DNA of 64,000 bases from Methanobacterium sp. ERen5 (GTDB taxonomy: Archaea > Methanobacteriota > Methanobacteria > Methanobacteriales > Methanobacteriaceae). Numbering within the stretch: the stretch's first letter is position 1; each line of letters opens with the position of its first letter. The notes beneath the pieces were generated by a model. That model ran no database searches. It saw only the letters and a list, made by a program, of their open reading frames with translations, and was not told where the DNA came from. Of this stretch, positions 16,338 through 26,431 are shown in pieces. The stretch spans positions 1,868,001 through 1,932,000 of the forward strand of contig CP099988.1 in NCBI GenBank assembly GCA_024167805.1, in the 5' to 3' direction. A program made the translations under genes and the position numbers.

Positions 16338-18017
16338 TTACTGGGCAAACTCAGGGATTGCTGATAGTGCAGTGTTGTTTGGTTCGGTATCCTGCTGTAA
16401 ATATATAATATTGCTATTTACCTCAATTTCGCTGCTGTTATGGGTCACTATTATGACAGTTTTTTCCATTTTAAGTTTATCAATTACTTCGTTGATGGAT
16501 TTTCTGGAGTCTTTGTCTATGGATTTGGTTACCTCGTCTAAAAGTATTATGGGCGAATTTTTTAAAACAGCCCTTGCAAGTGCTATTTTCTGTTTTTCAC
16601 CACTAGAAAGCATTATCCCATTTTCTCCCACTTGTGTATCGTACTTGTTTGGGGTGGTTTCGATGAAATCATGTATTTTAACCAGTTTTGCCACACTTTT
16701 AACCTCGTCGTATGTAGCGTCGAGTTTCCCAATTCGCAGGTTTTCATAAATAGTGCCATCAAATAAGTATGGATCTGAGAATATCATGGAAATGTTTCTT
16801 ATTAGACTCTCCCTTTTAATTTTGATTATATCTTGTCCATCAACCTTGATGCTTCCATTTTCAACAGGATAGAGTGAACAGATCAACTTGAGAATTGTAC
16901 TTTTTCCAGTACCATTATCCCCAACTATGTAATTTAAACCCTTTTTAAATGTAGCATTAAACCCATTTAAAATGTAACGATTGTCATAGGAAAACCAGAC
17001 ATTTTCAAAGGTTATTTCTCCATCTGTTACATTAAGCTTCCCTTCTATTCCTGTTTCCTCTTCCATGTCTAATATTTCTTTTAACCTGTCAAAGGCAGGT
17101 AATGCACTTTTGTATGATGTCCAAATTCCTGATAACTGTGATATTGGAGAGAAAAAAATGGAGGTGTAGGCTAAAAAGGCTGTGAATGTTCCAAGGCTTA
17201 TAGACCCATCCAGTACCATGTAACCTCCAAACGTAATGAGCAGCACTATGGGTACTCCTAAAATAAGAGAACTCAACGAAGAGTTTAACGAAGATGTTTT
17301 GGTATAATCCAAAGAAATCCTATAATAATCCTCTATATGGTTGTTAAATCTATTTTGAGACCATTTTTCAAGATTAAACACTTTAACTAGGGGTATTATG
17401 GATAAATTTTCCTTTAAAAATGAATATATCGATGCATTAGTTTCTAAAAAAGCTTTCTGAATTTTTTCCATTTTCTTTCCAAATAAGTTGGAAGACAATG
17501 CAAAAAGTACAACAGGGCTCATGATTATCAGTGCGAGTGTGTAATTCAAGGAGAGCATGATAAAGAAAGGAACTACAATGCTTACCACGCTCATGAAAAT
17601 CTGTGGAATTATTCTAACAGGAATGTTAATGGCTATTTGCGTGTTACCCATGATACGTGTTATCATATCGCCCATTTTTATGGTTTGGGTACTTTTTAAA
17701 GAAGCAAATTGAACCACATTAAAAACTGTTCCTGATACTTCTCGTAAAAGTACCAAGTTTAACTTTCCTGTTAAATAACCGTTGTAGTAACTTGAAACTG
17801 AAGAAAAAATGTACATTCCAATTATTCCCAGTATAATATAAACAAATAAATCAGTCATTTTACCTACAAACACATTGTCTACAAGGGACTTGATTAGTAG
17901 AGGGCTTATAAATGAGAAAAGTAATGTAAAAGTACTTAAAAGAAATATCAGTAACAAAGTCAAGGTATGCTTTTTAATAAATTTATTCAAAAAATATTTG
18001 AAACTTGTTTTTATCAT
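16338..18017 (-). CDS. ABC exporter, membrane and ATPase domains fused
   Basis: The 559-residue product has six membrane helices in the first 300 residues (type IV exporter) and a C-terminal ATPase domain. Walker A GDNGTGKST is at about 366-374, signature LSSGE at 470-474, Walker B IILLDE at 490-495 and H-loop His at 526. The Q-loop position reads IFSDPYLF, with Ser where Gln is expected, which is unusual. There is no N-terminal peptidase domain, so it does not cleave its cargo itself. The gene for a 52-residue four-Cys peptide lies 255 bases upstream on the same strand. That makes peptide export the most economical guess. Drug or lipid export is the alternative. Confidence 0.88.
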   Translation of the reverse strand: MIKTSFKYFLNKFIKKHTLTLLLIFLLSTFTLLFSFISPLLIKSLVDNVFVGKMTDLFVYIILGIIGMYIFSSVSSYYNGYLTGKLNLVLLREVSGTVFNVVQFASLKSTQTIKMGDMITRIMGNTQIAINIPVRIIPQIFMSVVSIVVPFFIMLSLNYTLALIIMSPVVLFALSSNLFGKKMEKIQKAFLETNASIYSFLKENLSIIPLVKVFNLEKWSQNRFNNHIEDYYRISLDYTKTSSLNSSLSSLILGVPIVLLITFGGYMVLDGSISLGTFTAFLAYTSIFFSPISQLSGIWTSYKSALPAFDRLKEILDMEEETGIEGKLNVTDGEITFENVWFSYDNRYILNGFNATFKKGLNYIVGDNGTGKSTILKLICSLYPVENGSIKVDGQDIIKIKRESLIRNISMIFSDPYLFDGTIYENLRIGKLDATYDEVKSVAKLVKIHDFIETTPNKYDTQVGENGIMLSSGEKQKIALARAVLKNSPIILLDEVTKSIDKDSRKSINEVIDKLKMEKTVIIVTHNSSEIEVNSNIIYLQQDTEPNNTALSAIPEFAQ

Positions 18018-18272
18018 ACTCTCACTTAAAACCCTTTATAATAATTAATACTGTTTCTAATTAGATATAAATAAATATTATTTAACAAAGGATGAAAACT
18101 AACCTCAGATATGCATTTATGTAAATGGATTTAGTATTGAATGGTTTCAACATCAATTTCCCCAATCCATTTTAATTTTCCAGTTTTTTAACTTTTATAA
18201 AAATAAACAATGGAAAAAAATAAAAATAGATAATAATTTTATCCCAGCATTAATTGAACAATCTGATCTGTT

Positions 18273-18431
18273 TTACCAGCCTGTAAAAGGGCAATACCAT
18301 TTACCATAGCTTGGACAGTCAGTTTTGTCACAAATAGCAGAATTTGCAGTAACACCTACTCTAGAACATACTGTGGGTGTACTTTCGCTGTTAATACTTG
18401 CTGATTTTCCTAATCCACTCAAATCTTCCAT
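18273..18431 (-). CDS. 52-residue four-Cys peptide, candidate exported peptide precursor
   Basis: This short frame starts at ATG 18431 with AGGGGT upstream and a TATA box at about 18481-18496. The first 20 residues (MEDLSGLGKSASINSE...) are polar, without a signal sequence, and look like a leader. The last 31 carry four Cys (C22, C35, C40, C47), spaced 12, 4 and 6 residues apart, and end in aromatic residues (WYCPFTGW). Such a leader/core split is typical of ribosomally made, modified peptides or disulfide-bonded bacteriocins. It directly precedes an ABC exporter on the same strand. No lanthionine synthetase, YcaO or dedicated radical SAM enzyme is adjacent. The function is inferred from context. 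Confidence 0.6.
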   Translation of the reverse strand: MEDLSGLGKSASINSESTPTVCSRVGVTANSAICDKTDCPSYGKWYCPFTGW

Positions 18432-18480
18432 TAATTCTCAACCCCTTTTTTTAGTAACTGTATAATAATAAATTAGTTAT

Positions 18481-18496
18481 GTTTAAATATATAAAC
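18481..18496 (-). promoter_or_regulatory. TATA box of the four-Cys peptide gene
   Basis: On the minus strand AGTTTATATATTTAAAC is a strong archaeal TATA box placed about 50 bases before the peptide's ATG. That leaves a leader of roughly 25 bases containing the AGGGGT ribosome-binding site. No comparable box is seen on this strand just before the exporter, so the two genes may share this promoter. Confidence 0.45.
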
Positions 18497-18790
18497 TTTT
18501 ACATCTCCATGTAAAACTTAATAAATATCTTCAATACAATAATATTTTCACAAATTTTTATGGATTTTTGATGTTCATTTGTTTTGTAGACATTATTCGT
18601 GATTTTTTATCATTCAATTTTAGCTTAAAATAACAATTTGTCCAGATTAAAGGGAAATTTAAATAATCCGCGATTAGATAAACTTATTTCTAAAACAACC
18701 TATCATACACTAAATAAAAAGAATTATATATTAAAAAACCATGATAAATTTATAATTATAAATAATAATAAATCATCGAGGGTGATTTGA

Positions 18791-19672
18791 ATGCTCACAT
18801 CTGTCCAAAAGGAAATACTACAGAGTTTAATTAACTTATACAGAAACGCCGATGCCTCTATTAAGGGTGAAGAAATAGCAGAAATTATGAACCGTAATCC
18901 TGGGACAATCCGAAACCAAATGCAATCTTTAAGAAGTTTAGGATTGGTTAAAGGAGTTCCAGGCCCAAGAGGCGGATATAAACCAACAATTAAAGCATAC
19001 CATACATTGAACATACAGGCCAGTGATAATCAGTCGCTGGTACCAATTTTTAGGGATGGAGAAAAAGTTAAGGATATAACTGTTTCACAGATAGAATTCA
19101 CGAGCATAACTCACCCTGGAGAATGTGAAGCAGCCATCAAAGCCGTGGGAAACATTAAATATTTAGATCTTGGGGATGAGATCAGAATAGGTCCAACACC
19201 TGTAAATAAACTCATAGTGGATGGAATTGTTGTTGGAAGGGATGACATGGACAACATACTGCTCTTGGACACAACAGCCATCAGAAGCATACCCAAGAAA
19301 ACAGTATTAGAAGTAGCTTCAACCGACCTCATCCAACTAGACCCAACAGACAGCATCAGGGATGCCTCAAAAATATTATCTGATAGGGACATTGAAGGAG
19401 CCCCTGTTGTAGAAGATGGACATGTAATAGGAATATTAACACTATCGGACATCATTCGTGCCATAGGAATGGGAGACGAAGAACAGAATGTTTCAGAGGT
19501 CATGTCATCTAAAAACATCATAACTGTAAAACAGGACCTGATGATAGCAGACGCCATTGAAATAATGAACAAAAACAGCATTGGAAGAGTGATAGTTGTA
19601 GATGACCATGCAAGTCCAATTGGAATCGTAACAAGAACAGATCTTCTGGATAAAATAGCAGGATTAAGGTAA
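18791..19672 (+). CDS. Winged-helix regulator with paired CBS domains
   Basis: The product is 293 residues. An N-terminal winged helix (about 1-72: IAEIMNRNPGTIRNQMQSLRSLGLVKG, then PGPRGGYKPT as the wing) leads to a middle domain (about 80-170) and two CBS motifs (about 180-292, with DSIRDASKILSDRDIEGAPVVEDG and DAIEIMNKNSIGRVIVVDD). CBS pairs bind adenosyl ligands such as AMP, ATP or SAM, so this is probably a ligand-sensing transcription factor. It is typical of Methanobacteriales. The targets are unknown. GAGGGTGATTTG precedes the ATG. Confidence 0.87.
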   Translation: MLTSVQKEILQSLINLYRNADASIKGEEIAEIMNRNPGTIRNQMQSLRSLGLVKGVPGPRGGYKPTIKAYHTLNIQASDNQSLVPIFRDGEKVKDITVSQIEFTSITHPGECEAAIKAVGNIKYLDLGDEIRIGPTPVNKLIVDGIVVGRDDMDNILLLDTTAIRSIPKKTVLEVASTDLIQLDPTDSIRDASKILSDRDIEGAPVVEDGHVIGILTLSDIIRAIGMGDEEQNVSEVMSSKNIITVKQDLMIADAIEIMNKNSIGRVIVVDDHASPIGIVTRTDLLDKIAGLR

Positions 19673-19958
19673 TATTCGTTTTAAACTAAATATTTCATGT
19701 AAAACAGATTTTTTCCCATCAAATTGGGGATTAACCTAAAAAATTCATATTCTTAATTTGATCCTTTAAATTTAAATTATAATTATTTTTTTAGATTGAA
19801 TAGAATCTAATAATTTTAAATACTAATCCCAACTAAGATCAAGTTCATAGGATTAAATTTGTAATTAATTCTAATTTTAATTATTTTCCAAACAAAAATT
19901 CAGATATTTTGTAGGAAATTATTATTGTATCAAGTTAAAAGATTGTTTTAGGAAGTGT

Positions 19959-20891
19959 ATGAAACTGAAAATTGATCAGATGGAAATTAAAAAGGGCATG
20001 TCGGTCCTGGAACTCATCCAAGAGATGGGAGGTTCCGGTGTTTTAGGTGCGGGCAGGGTTTACAGGGCAACAGAGTTACTTGCAGAAGTTATAAAAGATG
20101 AGGATACTGCAGTTTTTCTAAGTGTGGCAGGGCCACTGGTGCCTGGAGGTCTGAGAAAAATTATTCGAAACATGATCAAGGATGGTGAAGTGGATGTGCT
20201 CATAACCAGTGGAGCAAACATCACCCATGATCTGCTTGAAGCATTTGGAGGCAGACATCACAGGGGAATAGAAGATGATGATGAAACCATGTGCGAACAT
20301 GGAATGGGAAGAATAGCTGATCTATACACTAAATCAGAAGATTTTGAAGTGTTTGAAACCGAAATAGCAAAAATATTGGCAGACATAGCAGCTAAGGGTG
20401 ATCATTTAAGTATAAGGGAATTTTTAACCTTAATTGGCAGTTCACTCGATGATGATGAATCCATACTCAAAACAGCTGCAGATAACAACATACCAATCTA
20501 CGCGCCAGGATTCATAGACAGCATGCTTGGACTGCAACTTTGGATGTTCACGCAGGACAACAAACTTCACATCGATGCCTCAGGAGACATGGCAGAACTA
20601 TCCGACATTGTATACGATTCAAAAAAAGTCGCAACCATGATCCTTGGGGGAGGACTTCCAAAACATTACGCATTAGCATCCAACCTACTTAAAGGTGGGG
20701 TTGATGCTGCTATACAGATAACCATGGACAGAAGTGAAACAGGCAGTCTTAGTGGAGCTCCACTGGAAGAAGCCAAATCATGGGCCAAGGCCAAGGCAGG
20801 ATCCAAACTCGTGACAGTGATTGGAGATGCAACCATCATATTCCCATTGATACTAGCCGGTGCAAAGGAAATGAACCAAAAATCCATGTAA
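19959..20891 (+). CDS. dys: Deoxyhypusine synthase family protein
   Basis: The 310-residue product matches archaeal deoxyhypusine synthases: ISGANITHDL-type NAD site (here ITSGANITHDL near 82-92), NNIPIYAPGFIDSMLG (176-191) and GGGLPKH (230-236), with the catalytic Lys at about 235. The enzyme moves the aminobutyl group of spermidine onto one Lys of translation factor aIF5A, using NAD. All active-site blocks appear present. An alternative role in homospermidine formation is known for relatives. It is followed, after about 100 bases, by a frameshifted membrane gene. Confidence 0.9.
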   Translation: MKLKIDQMEIKKGMSVLELIQEMGGSGVLGAGRVYRATELLAEVIKDEDTAVFLSVAGPLVPGGLRKIIRNMIKDGEVDVLITSGANITHDLLEAFGGRHHRGIEDDDETMCEHGMGRIADLYTKSEDFEVFETEIAKILADIAAKGDHLSIREFLTLIGSSLDDDESILKTAADNNIPIYAPGFIDSMLGLQLWMFTQDNKLHIDASGDMAELSDIVYDSKKVATMILGGGLPKHYALASNLLKGGVDAAIQITMDRSETGSLSGAPLEEAKSWAKAKAGSKLVTVIGDATIIFPLILAGAKEMNQKSM

Positions 20892-20993
20892 TAAACCTGG
20901 ATGAATAATAAAACGAATTTCCATTTTCTATTTATTTATAAATGGATGTAAAAAAGATTAACATTCGAAATTCTAATCAAGGATAAAAATAAC

Positions 20994-22189
<1,196 letters not shown>

Positions 22190-22359
22190 TTAATACTCAT
22201 TTTAATTCTTTAAATTATTTTTGAAAATAATCAAAATCCATTTGTAGGATCTCCATCCAGATAAAGAAATACCAAACCTATATTTAACATCGGTACAAAG
22301 AAGTTCCAAAGTAAGAAAAAAGTTTTGACTAAATGTTGTTCAAGGGAAAATGGATTTAA

Positions 22360-22614
22360 ATGGCTGAAATAAAGAAAAATAAACTCAAAGCGATAATTGG
22401 TGCGCTTGTAACTTTCATTGTTGTTGGATTACTGGCTGTACAGGCTATGTTCTATTTGAAGGGTTACGCCCCATCAACCAACATGATGAACCATCAGTTT
22501 CTGGTTTCAATAGGATTTTTAATAGGAGTACTCGCAGCTTCATATGTTTACACCTATCTTCAGGGTGAGGACAGATCATCTTGGCTCTACGATAAGGATG
22601 GGAAAGAGAAGTAA
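22360..22614 (+). CDS. Small two-helix membrane protein
   Basis: The 84-residue product has a basic N-terminus (AEIKKNKLK), two membrane helices (about 11-31 and 48-67) and a charged tail (GEDRSSWLYDKDG). The layout resembles small subunits of membrane complexes, but I recognise no family. No ribosome-binding site is obvious, so the message may be leaderless. Confidence 0.6.
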   Translation: MAEIKKNKLKAIIGALVTFIVVGLLAVQAMFYLKGYAPSTNMMNHQFLVSIGFLIGVLAASYVYTYLQGEDRSSWLYDKDGKEK

Positions 22615-22704
22615 AGATGGAATACTTGGATTAATTGTCCTAAATTTTCTTTTAACATCACTTTTGGTGTAATTTTGAAGGGATCATTAATTATTTACCT
22701 GTAT

Positions 22705-23454
22705 TCAGGTTGATTGATGCACAGTAGCTGTATCCTTTTTTTCAATACCTTCTTTAAAGACTATTTCTGGATTTTTGTTGAAGTGATTCGCTGCAACCAT
22801 GATCTGGTAAATTACTATTCCAGCATCCATTGGGATGTATTTTTTTGCAATTAACGATCTTATGAAGTTGGGTTTGGTGGTGAAAACATCGATGGAACTA
22901 GCATCACCACTTAAAAACCAGGCTTGGCTATTGGTGGCTGTTGGTGAGAGTCTTGCAGCCTCCAATATTTCCCTGTTTTCATCTGTGATGGTGATGTCTG
23001 TCATTTTCTCAATGGGATTTCTTTTAAATTCACTTCTATCAGATCTGTGAAGTGGTTCATCAGGGTTTCCAAATGCCAGGAGAATCACAAATTTAAGTTT
23101 TGATCGGGGTTTCACATGGTCCTTAATGGTTGGAATACCCTGCCAGCAGCATCCTATACCATTTGAAGAAAACAGAAGATCCATCTGCTGCAACATGTAA
23201 CCTACGTTGGTTAGGTAACCCTCACTTTCCTCAGAAAATACTGCCAAGTAGTGGGGAGCTTTTTTCATCATCCGGGTTTTAACATCTTCAGAGGAAATTA
23301 ACAGAACCTCAGTTTTAATCCCTGGAATTAAAGGTTTTAAATTTCCCACTTCTCTTTCAATATCCTTTAAGATTTCTCCATCTAAAGGATCTTGATCGTA
23401 CTTTCGAATGGATTTTCTCCTGAAAATTGTCTCGTAAATATCATTTTTATCCAT
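22705..23454 (-). CDS. Nitroreductase-family flavoprotein
   Basis: The product of about 249 residues has the FRRKSIRKYD N-terminal block of FMN-binding nitroreductases. The centre has GYMLQQMDLLFSSNGIGCCWQG, the family's second FMN contact, and a later segment AARLSPTATNSQAW resembles the duplicated FMN-contacting loop of the TM1586-type branch. It probably reduces nitro compounds, quinones or a flavin partner, using NAD(P)H or F420H2. ATG 23454 behind GGGTGG is preferred over GTG 23475. It is convergent with the small membrane protein. Confidence 0.82.
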   Translation of the reverse strand: MDKNDIYETIFRRKSIRKYDQDPLDGEILKDIEREVGNLKPLIPGIKTEVLLISSEDVKTRMMKKAPHYLAVFSEESEGYLTNVGYMLQQMDLLFSSNGIGCCWQGIPTIKDHVKPRSKLKFVILLAFGNPDEPLHRSDRSEFKRNPIEKMTDITITDENREILEAARLSPTATNSQAWFLSGDASSIDVFTTKPNFIRSLIAKKYIPMDAGIVIYQIMVAANHFNKNPEIVFKEGIEKKDTATVHQST

Positions 23455-23770
23455 AATACCACCCCTCAAAACCACTTTTCATTCTACCTAAATAAATGAA
23501 TAAATTTTAATAACTGGCTATATTTTTATTTATTTAGTTTTACTCCTTGTTTTACCCTTTTTTGTGAAATATTTTTAATGGGATTTAATCCAAATATTTT
23601 TTTGTGTTGTTTGTATATTATATTTCATGTGGGGTTTATTTTTTTCAACCAACATGGAAATATTTATAAAGTTTTGCCAACAGTATCCCATTTATACAAC
23701 TTATTAATTATAATTAGTATTACTCTGAATAAAGCATGGATTTACTCTCAAATTTTTTGAGGATGGTTAA

Positions 23771-24608
23771 ATGAAAATAATTGAAACCAAAGATCTTACA
23801 TATGAATATCCGGATGGAACCAAAGCCCTTGAAAAGGTTAATTTTAATGCTGAAGAAGGAAAGATAGTTGCACTTTTAGGGCCCAACGGTGCAGGTAAAT
23901 CAACTTTATTTCTGCATTTTAATGGTATATTAAGGCCAACACATGGCAGTGTACATGTTGATGGGGAAACTGTTAGTTACGACAAGAAGGAACTGTTAAA
24001 AATACGTCAAAAGGTGGGAATTGTATTCCAAAATCCTGATGATCAATTATTTGCCCCAACAGTACTTGAAGATGTTGCGTTTGGACCCATGAACATGGGA
24101 CTGTCCAACGAAGAAGTGGAGGAAAGGGTTAAAGACGCACTTTTAAGGGTTGGAATGGAAGGATACGAAAAAAGCTCCACACCACTTGAGTGGGGGTCAG
24201 AAAAAACGTGTTGCAATTGCAGGCATACTTGCAATGAAACCCAAGATCATGGTGCTCGACGAACCCACAAGCGGCCTCGATCCAAGGGGTGCTTCACAGA
24301 TACTCAAACTCCTATACCAGTTAAACAGCGAGGGAATGACCATTGTAATATCCACCCACGACGTTGATCTGGTGCCGATATATGCTTCTAAGGTTTACAT
24401 CATAAGCCAGGGTAAAATTATTAAAGAAGGCAATCCTCAGGATGTGTTCGAAGATGTTGAAACCATAAGGGGAGCTAATTTAAGATTACCAAGGATAGCA
24501 CACCTCATGGAAATTCTTAAAAAGGAAGATAAACTTCCATTTGACAAACCATACCCTTTAACAATAGGAGGGGCCAGAAAACGTATATTAAAAGAGTTTG
24601 AAGATTAA
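23771..24608 (+). CDS. cbiO: CbiO-type ECF transporter ATPase, frameshifted at an A run
   Basis: The first frame has Walker A GPNGAGKST at about 37-45 and the Q-loop VGIVFQNPDDQLF, then goes out of frame after GYEK. The other frame supplies APHHLSGGQKKR, MVLDEPTSGLDPRG and the H-loop STHDVD, ending at 24608. Shortening the A6 run at 24168-24173 by one restores a full-length protein of about 278 residues, as in the cobalt/nickel ECF ATPases. It energises uptake with CbiM/CbiQ-type membrane partners, none of which is encoded nearby. The call cbiO rather than another ECF ATPase is by overall similarity. Confidence 0.8.
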
Positions 24609-24630
24609 TTTTTTTTTAATTTTTTTTATT
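24609..24630 (+). terminator. T-rich terminator after cbiO
   Basis: Two runs of eight or nine T follow the stop codon directly. T runs without a hairpin are the normal archaeal intrinsic terminator. Confidence 0.6.
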
Positions 24631-25133
24631 AGATCTGATCTATTTCTGGGGTTTTGGTTTAGTTAAGATATAAGTTGAAATTGGAATTTGTCCCTCTATT
24701 TTAATCCATTTTTTAGGTTTGTTTTGGGCTTGATGGTAATTATTATGAGGGTTTCAGGGCATCTACCTCACAAGATGTAAAACTGAATTTTTTTTATAAT
24801 GCTCCAAAGATAATTAATATTTCCTTAGAATAGGGGTTTAATTAGGTAAACTGATCACATTATCTGATTTTTCATAATCTTTCTGTATTATTTATCTTTA
24901 AATTGTGAATAACTTTTTCTTAATCCTAGATTATGTTGGTTTATTTGTGATTGATCTCTAAATTTTCTTTAAAGTGTTTATATGTGTATTTAATATTATC
25001 TAAGGTTTTTTTTGTTTCATTTACCTTCAATATCCTAATTGATTTAGTATTGGAGTATTATATGGTGATTTTTTTATATTTTAACTTTTAATCTTTAATT
25101 GTAAAATGTGAATTACGTGGGGTGATAATGAAA
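24631..25133. other. Gene-free A/T-rich stretch of about 500 bases
   Basis: No supported coding frame or RNA gene is visible. The stretch separates housekeeping genes from the cluster of exported proteins that follows. The GGGGTGATAATG near 25118 is the ribosome-binding site of the next gene. Confidence 0.5.
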
Positions 25134-25572
25134 ATGAAAAAAATGATAGGAATGTTGTGTTTTGCTGTTATGATACTGAGTATCATTGTAAGATGTTCAC
25201 CAGTAAATCCTAATGATACAAATCCTTTTGTTAATGTGGAAATTAAGACTTCTAGCAGACTTATTTTCACTATGGATGAAAATCAAACTTTTACATTTAA
25301 ATCCAATGATCCATTTTGGCTCACTGCAACAGTTCAAGCCAACGACCAAGTAATATCTTCAAATCAAAAAATATTCTTCTATGATCATGACACACGATCT
25401 AACCTACCATCACAAAGTCCCAAATGGTCAAGAATTCTCAATCAACACCAACGAAAACAATGCACACGACCATAACTATCAATTAGCTCAAGGAACACAC
25501 GAACTCAAATTCGTATACAAGATTAACAACAATAAATCCGCATCCACAACATTCTACGTAGTTGTAATATAA
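25134..25572 (+). CDS. Exported Ig-like domain protein, frameshifted
   Basis: The N-terminus MKKMIGMLCFAVMILSIIV is a signal or membrane segment, followed by a beta-rich domain (DENQTFTFKSNDPFWLTATV). The frame goes wrong after NQK near 25366; shortening the A6 run at 25366-25371 by one continues it as YSSMIMTHDLTYHHK into GQEFSINTNEN and a C-terminal strand TTFYVVVI. The joined protein has about 146 residues. A Cys at the end of the hydrophobic stretch (IIVRC) does not fit a strict lipobox. ATG 25134 has GGTGAT at correct spacing. The family is not recognised; a cell-surface location is inferred. Confidence 0.6.
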
Positions 25573-25873
25573 AATTTAAGATTTAATTCAATATTAAGAT
25601 GGAAATGATTGAGCTAAATGAGAAATAGGAAGTTTAGCTTAAGTAATTTCTTTATCTACCTATGGAGGTTAGAATATCATGTTAAAACCTGATCAAAATG
25701 GAATCTTTCGGTTAAATTTGGATAATATCCATATGCATTCTGGAAGATGTTTAGCAGTTCTAAGCTAGGCCTTCAATGACACTTATGGGCCACGTAACAC
25801 AACAATTTTTAATTTATAACATAATTTCTAATTTATTGATAAATGGTTGATTAACATAATGGAGGATTACCAC
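25573..25873. other. Gene-free stretch of about 300 bases
   Basis: No coding frame is supported. It contains an A/T-rich part before the GGAGG at 25861, the ribosome-binding site of the next gene. No convincing hairpin or repeat is seen. Confidence 0.45.
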
Positions 25874-26323
25874 ATGAAAGTTGAGAAAATATCAATATTT
25901 TTTGCTGTGTTACTGTTTTTTGCCGCTGCTTCAGGAACTGTTGCAGCAGTTAACAGCAACAACAGCAACAACAGCATTAACACCACATACAAGACTACTG
26001 ACATAATAACTAAGGAACAAGCACTAAGTAGAATAAACTACCTAGAAAACCAGATTGGGGAATTACAATTTCAAATAGGGGCTATTAATGGAAATATCAC
26101 CTATAATAACAACCAAATCAAACAACTAAATTCTCGTTTGTTATTAGTTTGCTTTAAGAACGATCTTGGACTGGCGAAACTGATAGAGTGTAAAATCAAT
26201 AACATAAAGAACGATATCAGTGCTCTTGAAGCGCAAAGAACTACACTAATAAACACTCGAGACTCATTCAGTTCGGAGATGGAAGATCTCAAGATTAAAT
26301 GGGGCATAATAGATCCCGCTTAA
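25874..26323 (+). CDS. Exported coiled-coil protein
   Basis: The product of about 149 residues starts MKVEKISIFFAVLLFFAAASGTVAA, a clean signal peptide with cleavage near AVAA-type residues. An Asn/Ser linker follows, then a helical region with heptads (ALSRINYLENQIGELQFQIGAING and later IKNDISALEAQRTTL) that should form a coiled coil. Two Cys (near 93 and 106) might form a disulfide outside the cell. The ATG at 25874 follows GGAGG by eight bases. It is probably a secreted or wall-associated oligomer. The family is unknown. Confidence 0.7.
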   Translation: MKVEKISIFFAVLLFFAAASGTVAAVNSNNSNNSINTTYKTTDIITKEQALSRINYLENQIGELQFQIGAINGNITYNNNQIKQLNSRLLLVCFKNDLGLAKLIECKINNIKNDISALEAQRTTLINTRDSFSSEMEDLKIKWGIIDPA

Positions 26324-26431
26324 AATAATTTCTTTTAATTTTTTTATCAACATGCTTTACAGAAAACTAAGAATGATAAATTTAAATGAGGTGATTTTAT
26401 CTTAAATAAGAAAATCATATGCATTTTCCTA

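Noticed and set aside
23578..23760. Plus-strand hydrophobic frame of 60 residues before cbiO
   Set aside because: It has no ribosome-binding site, the composition is that of random A/T-rich DNA, and it overlaps the probable cbiO promoter.
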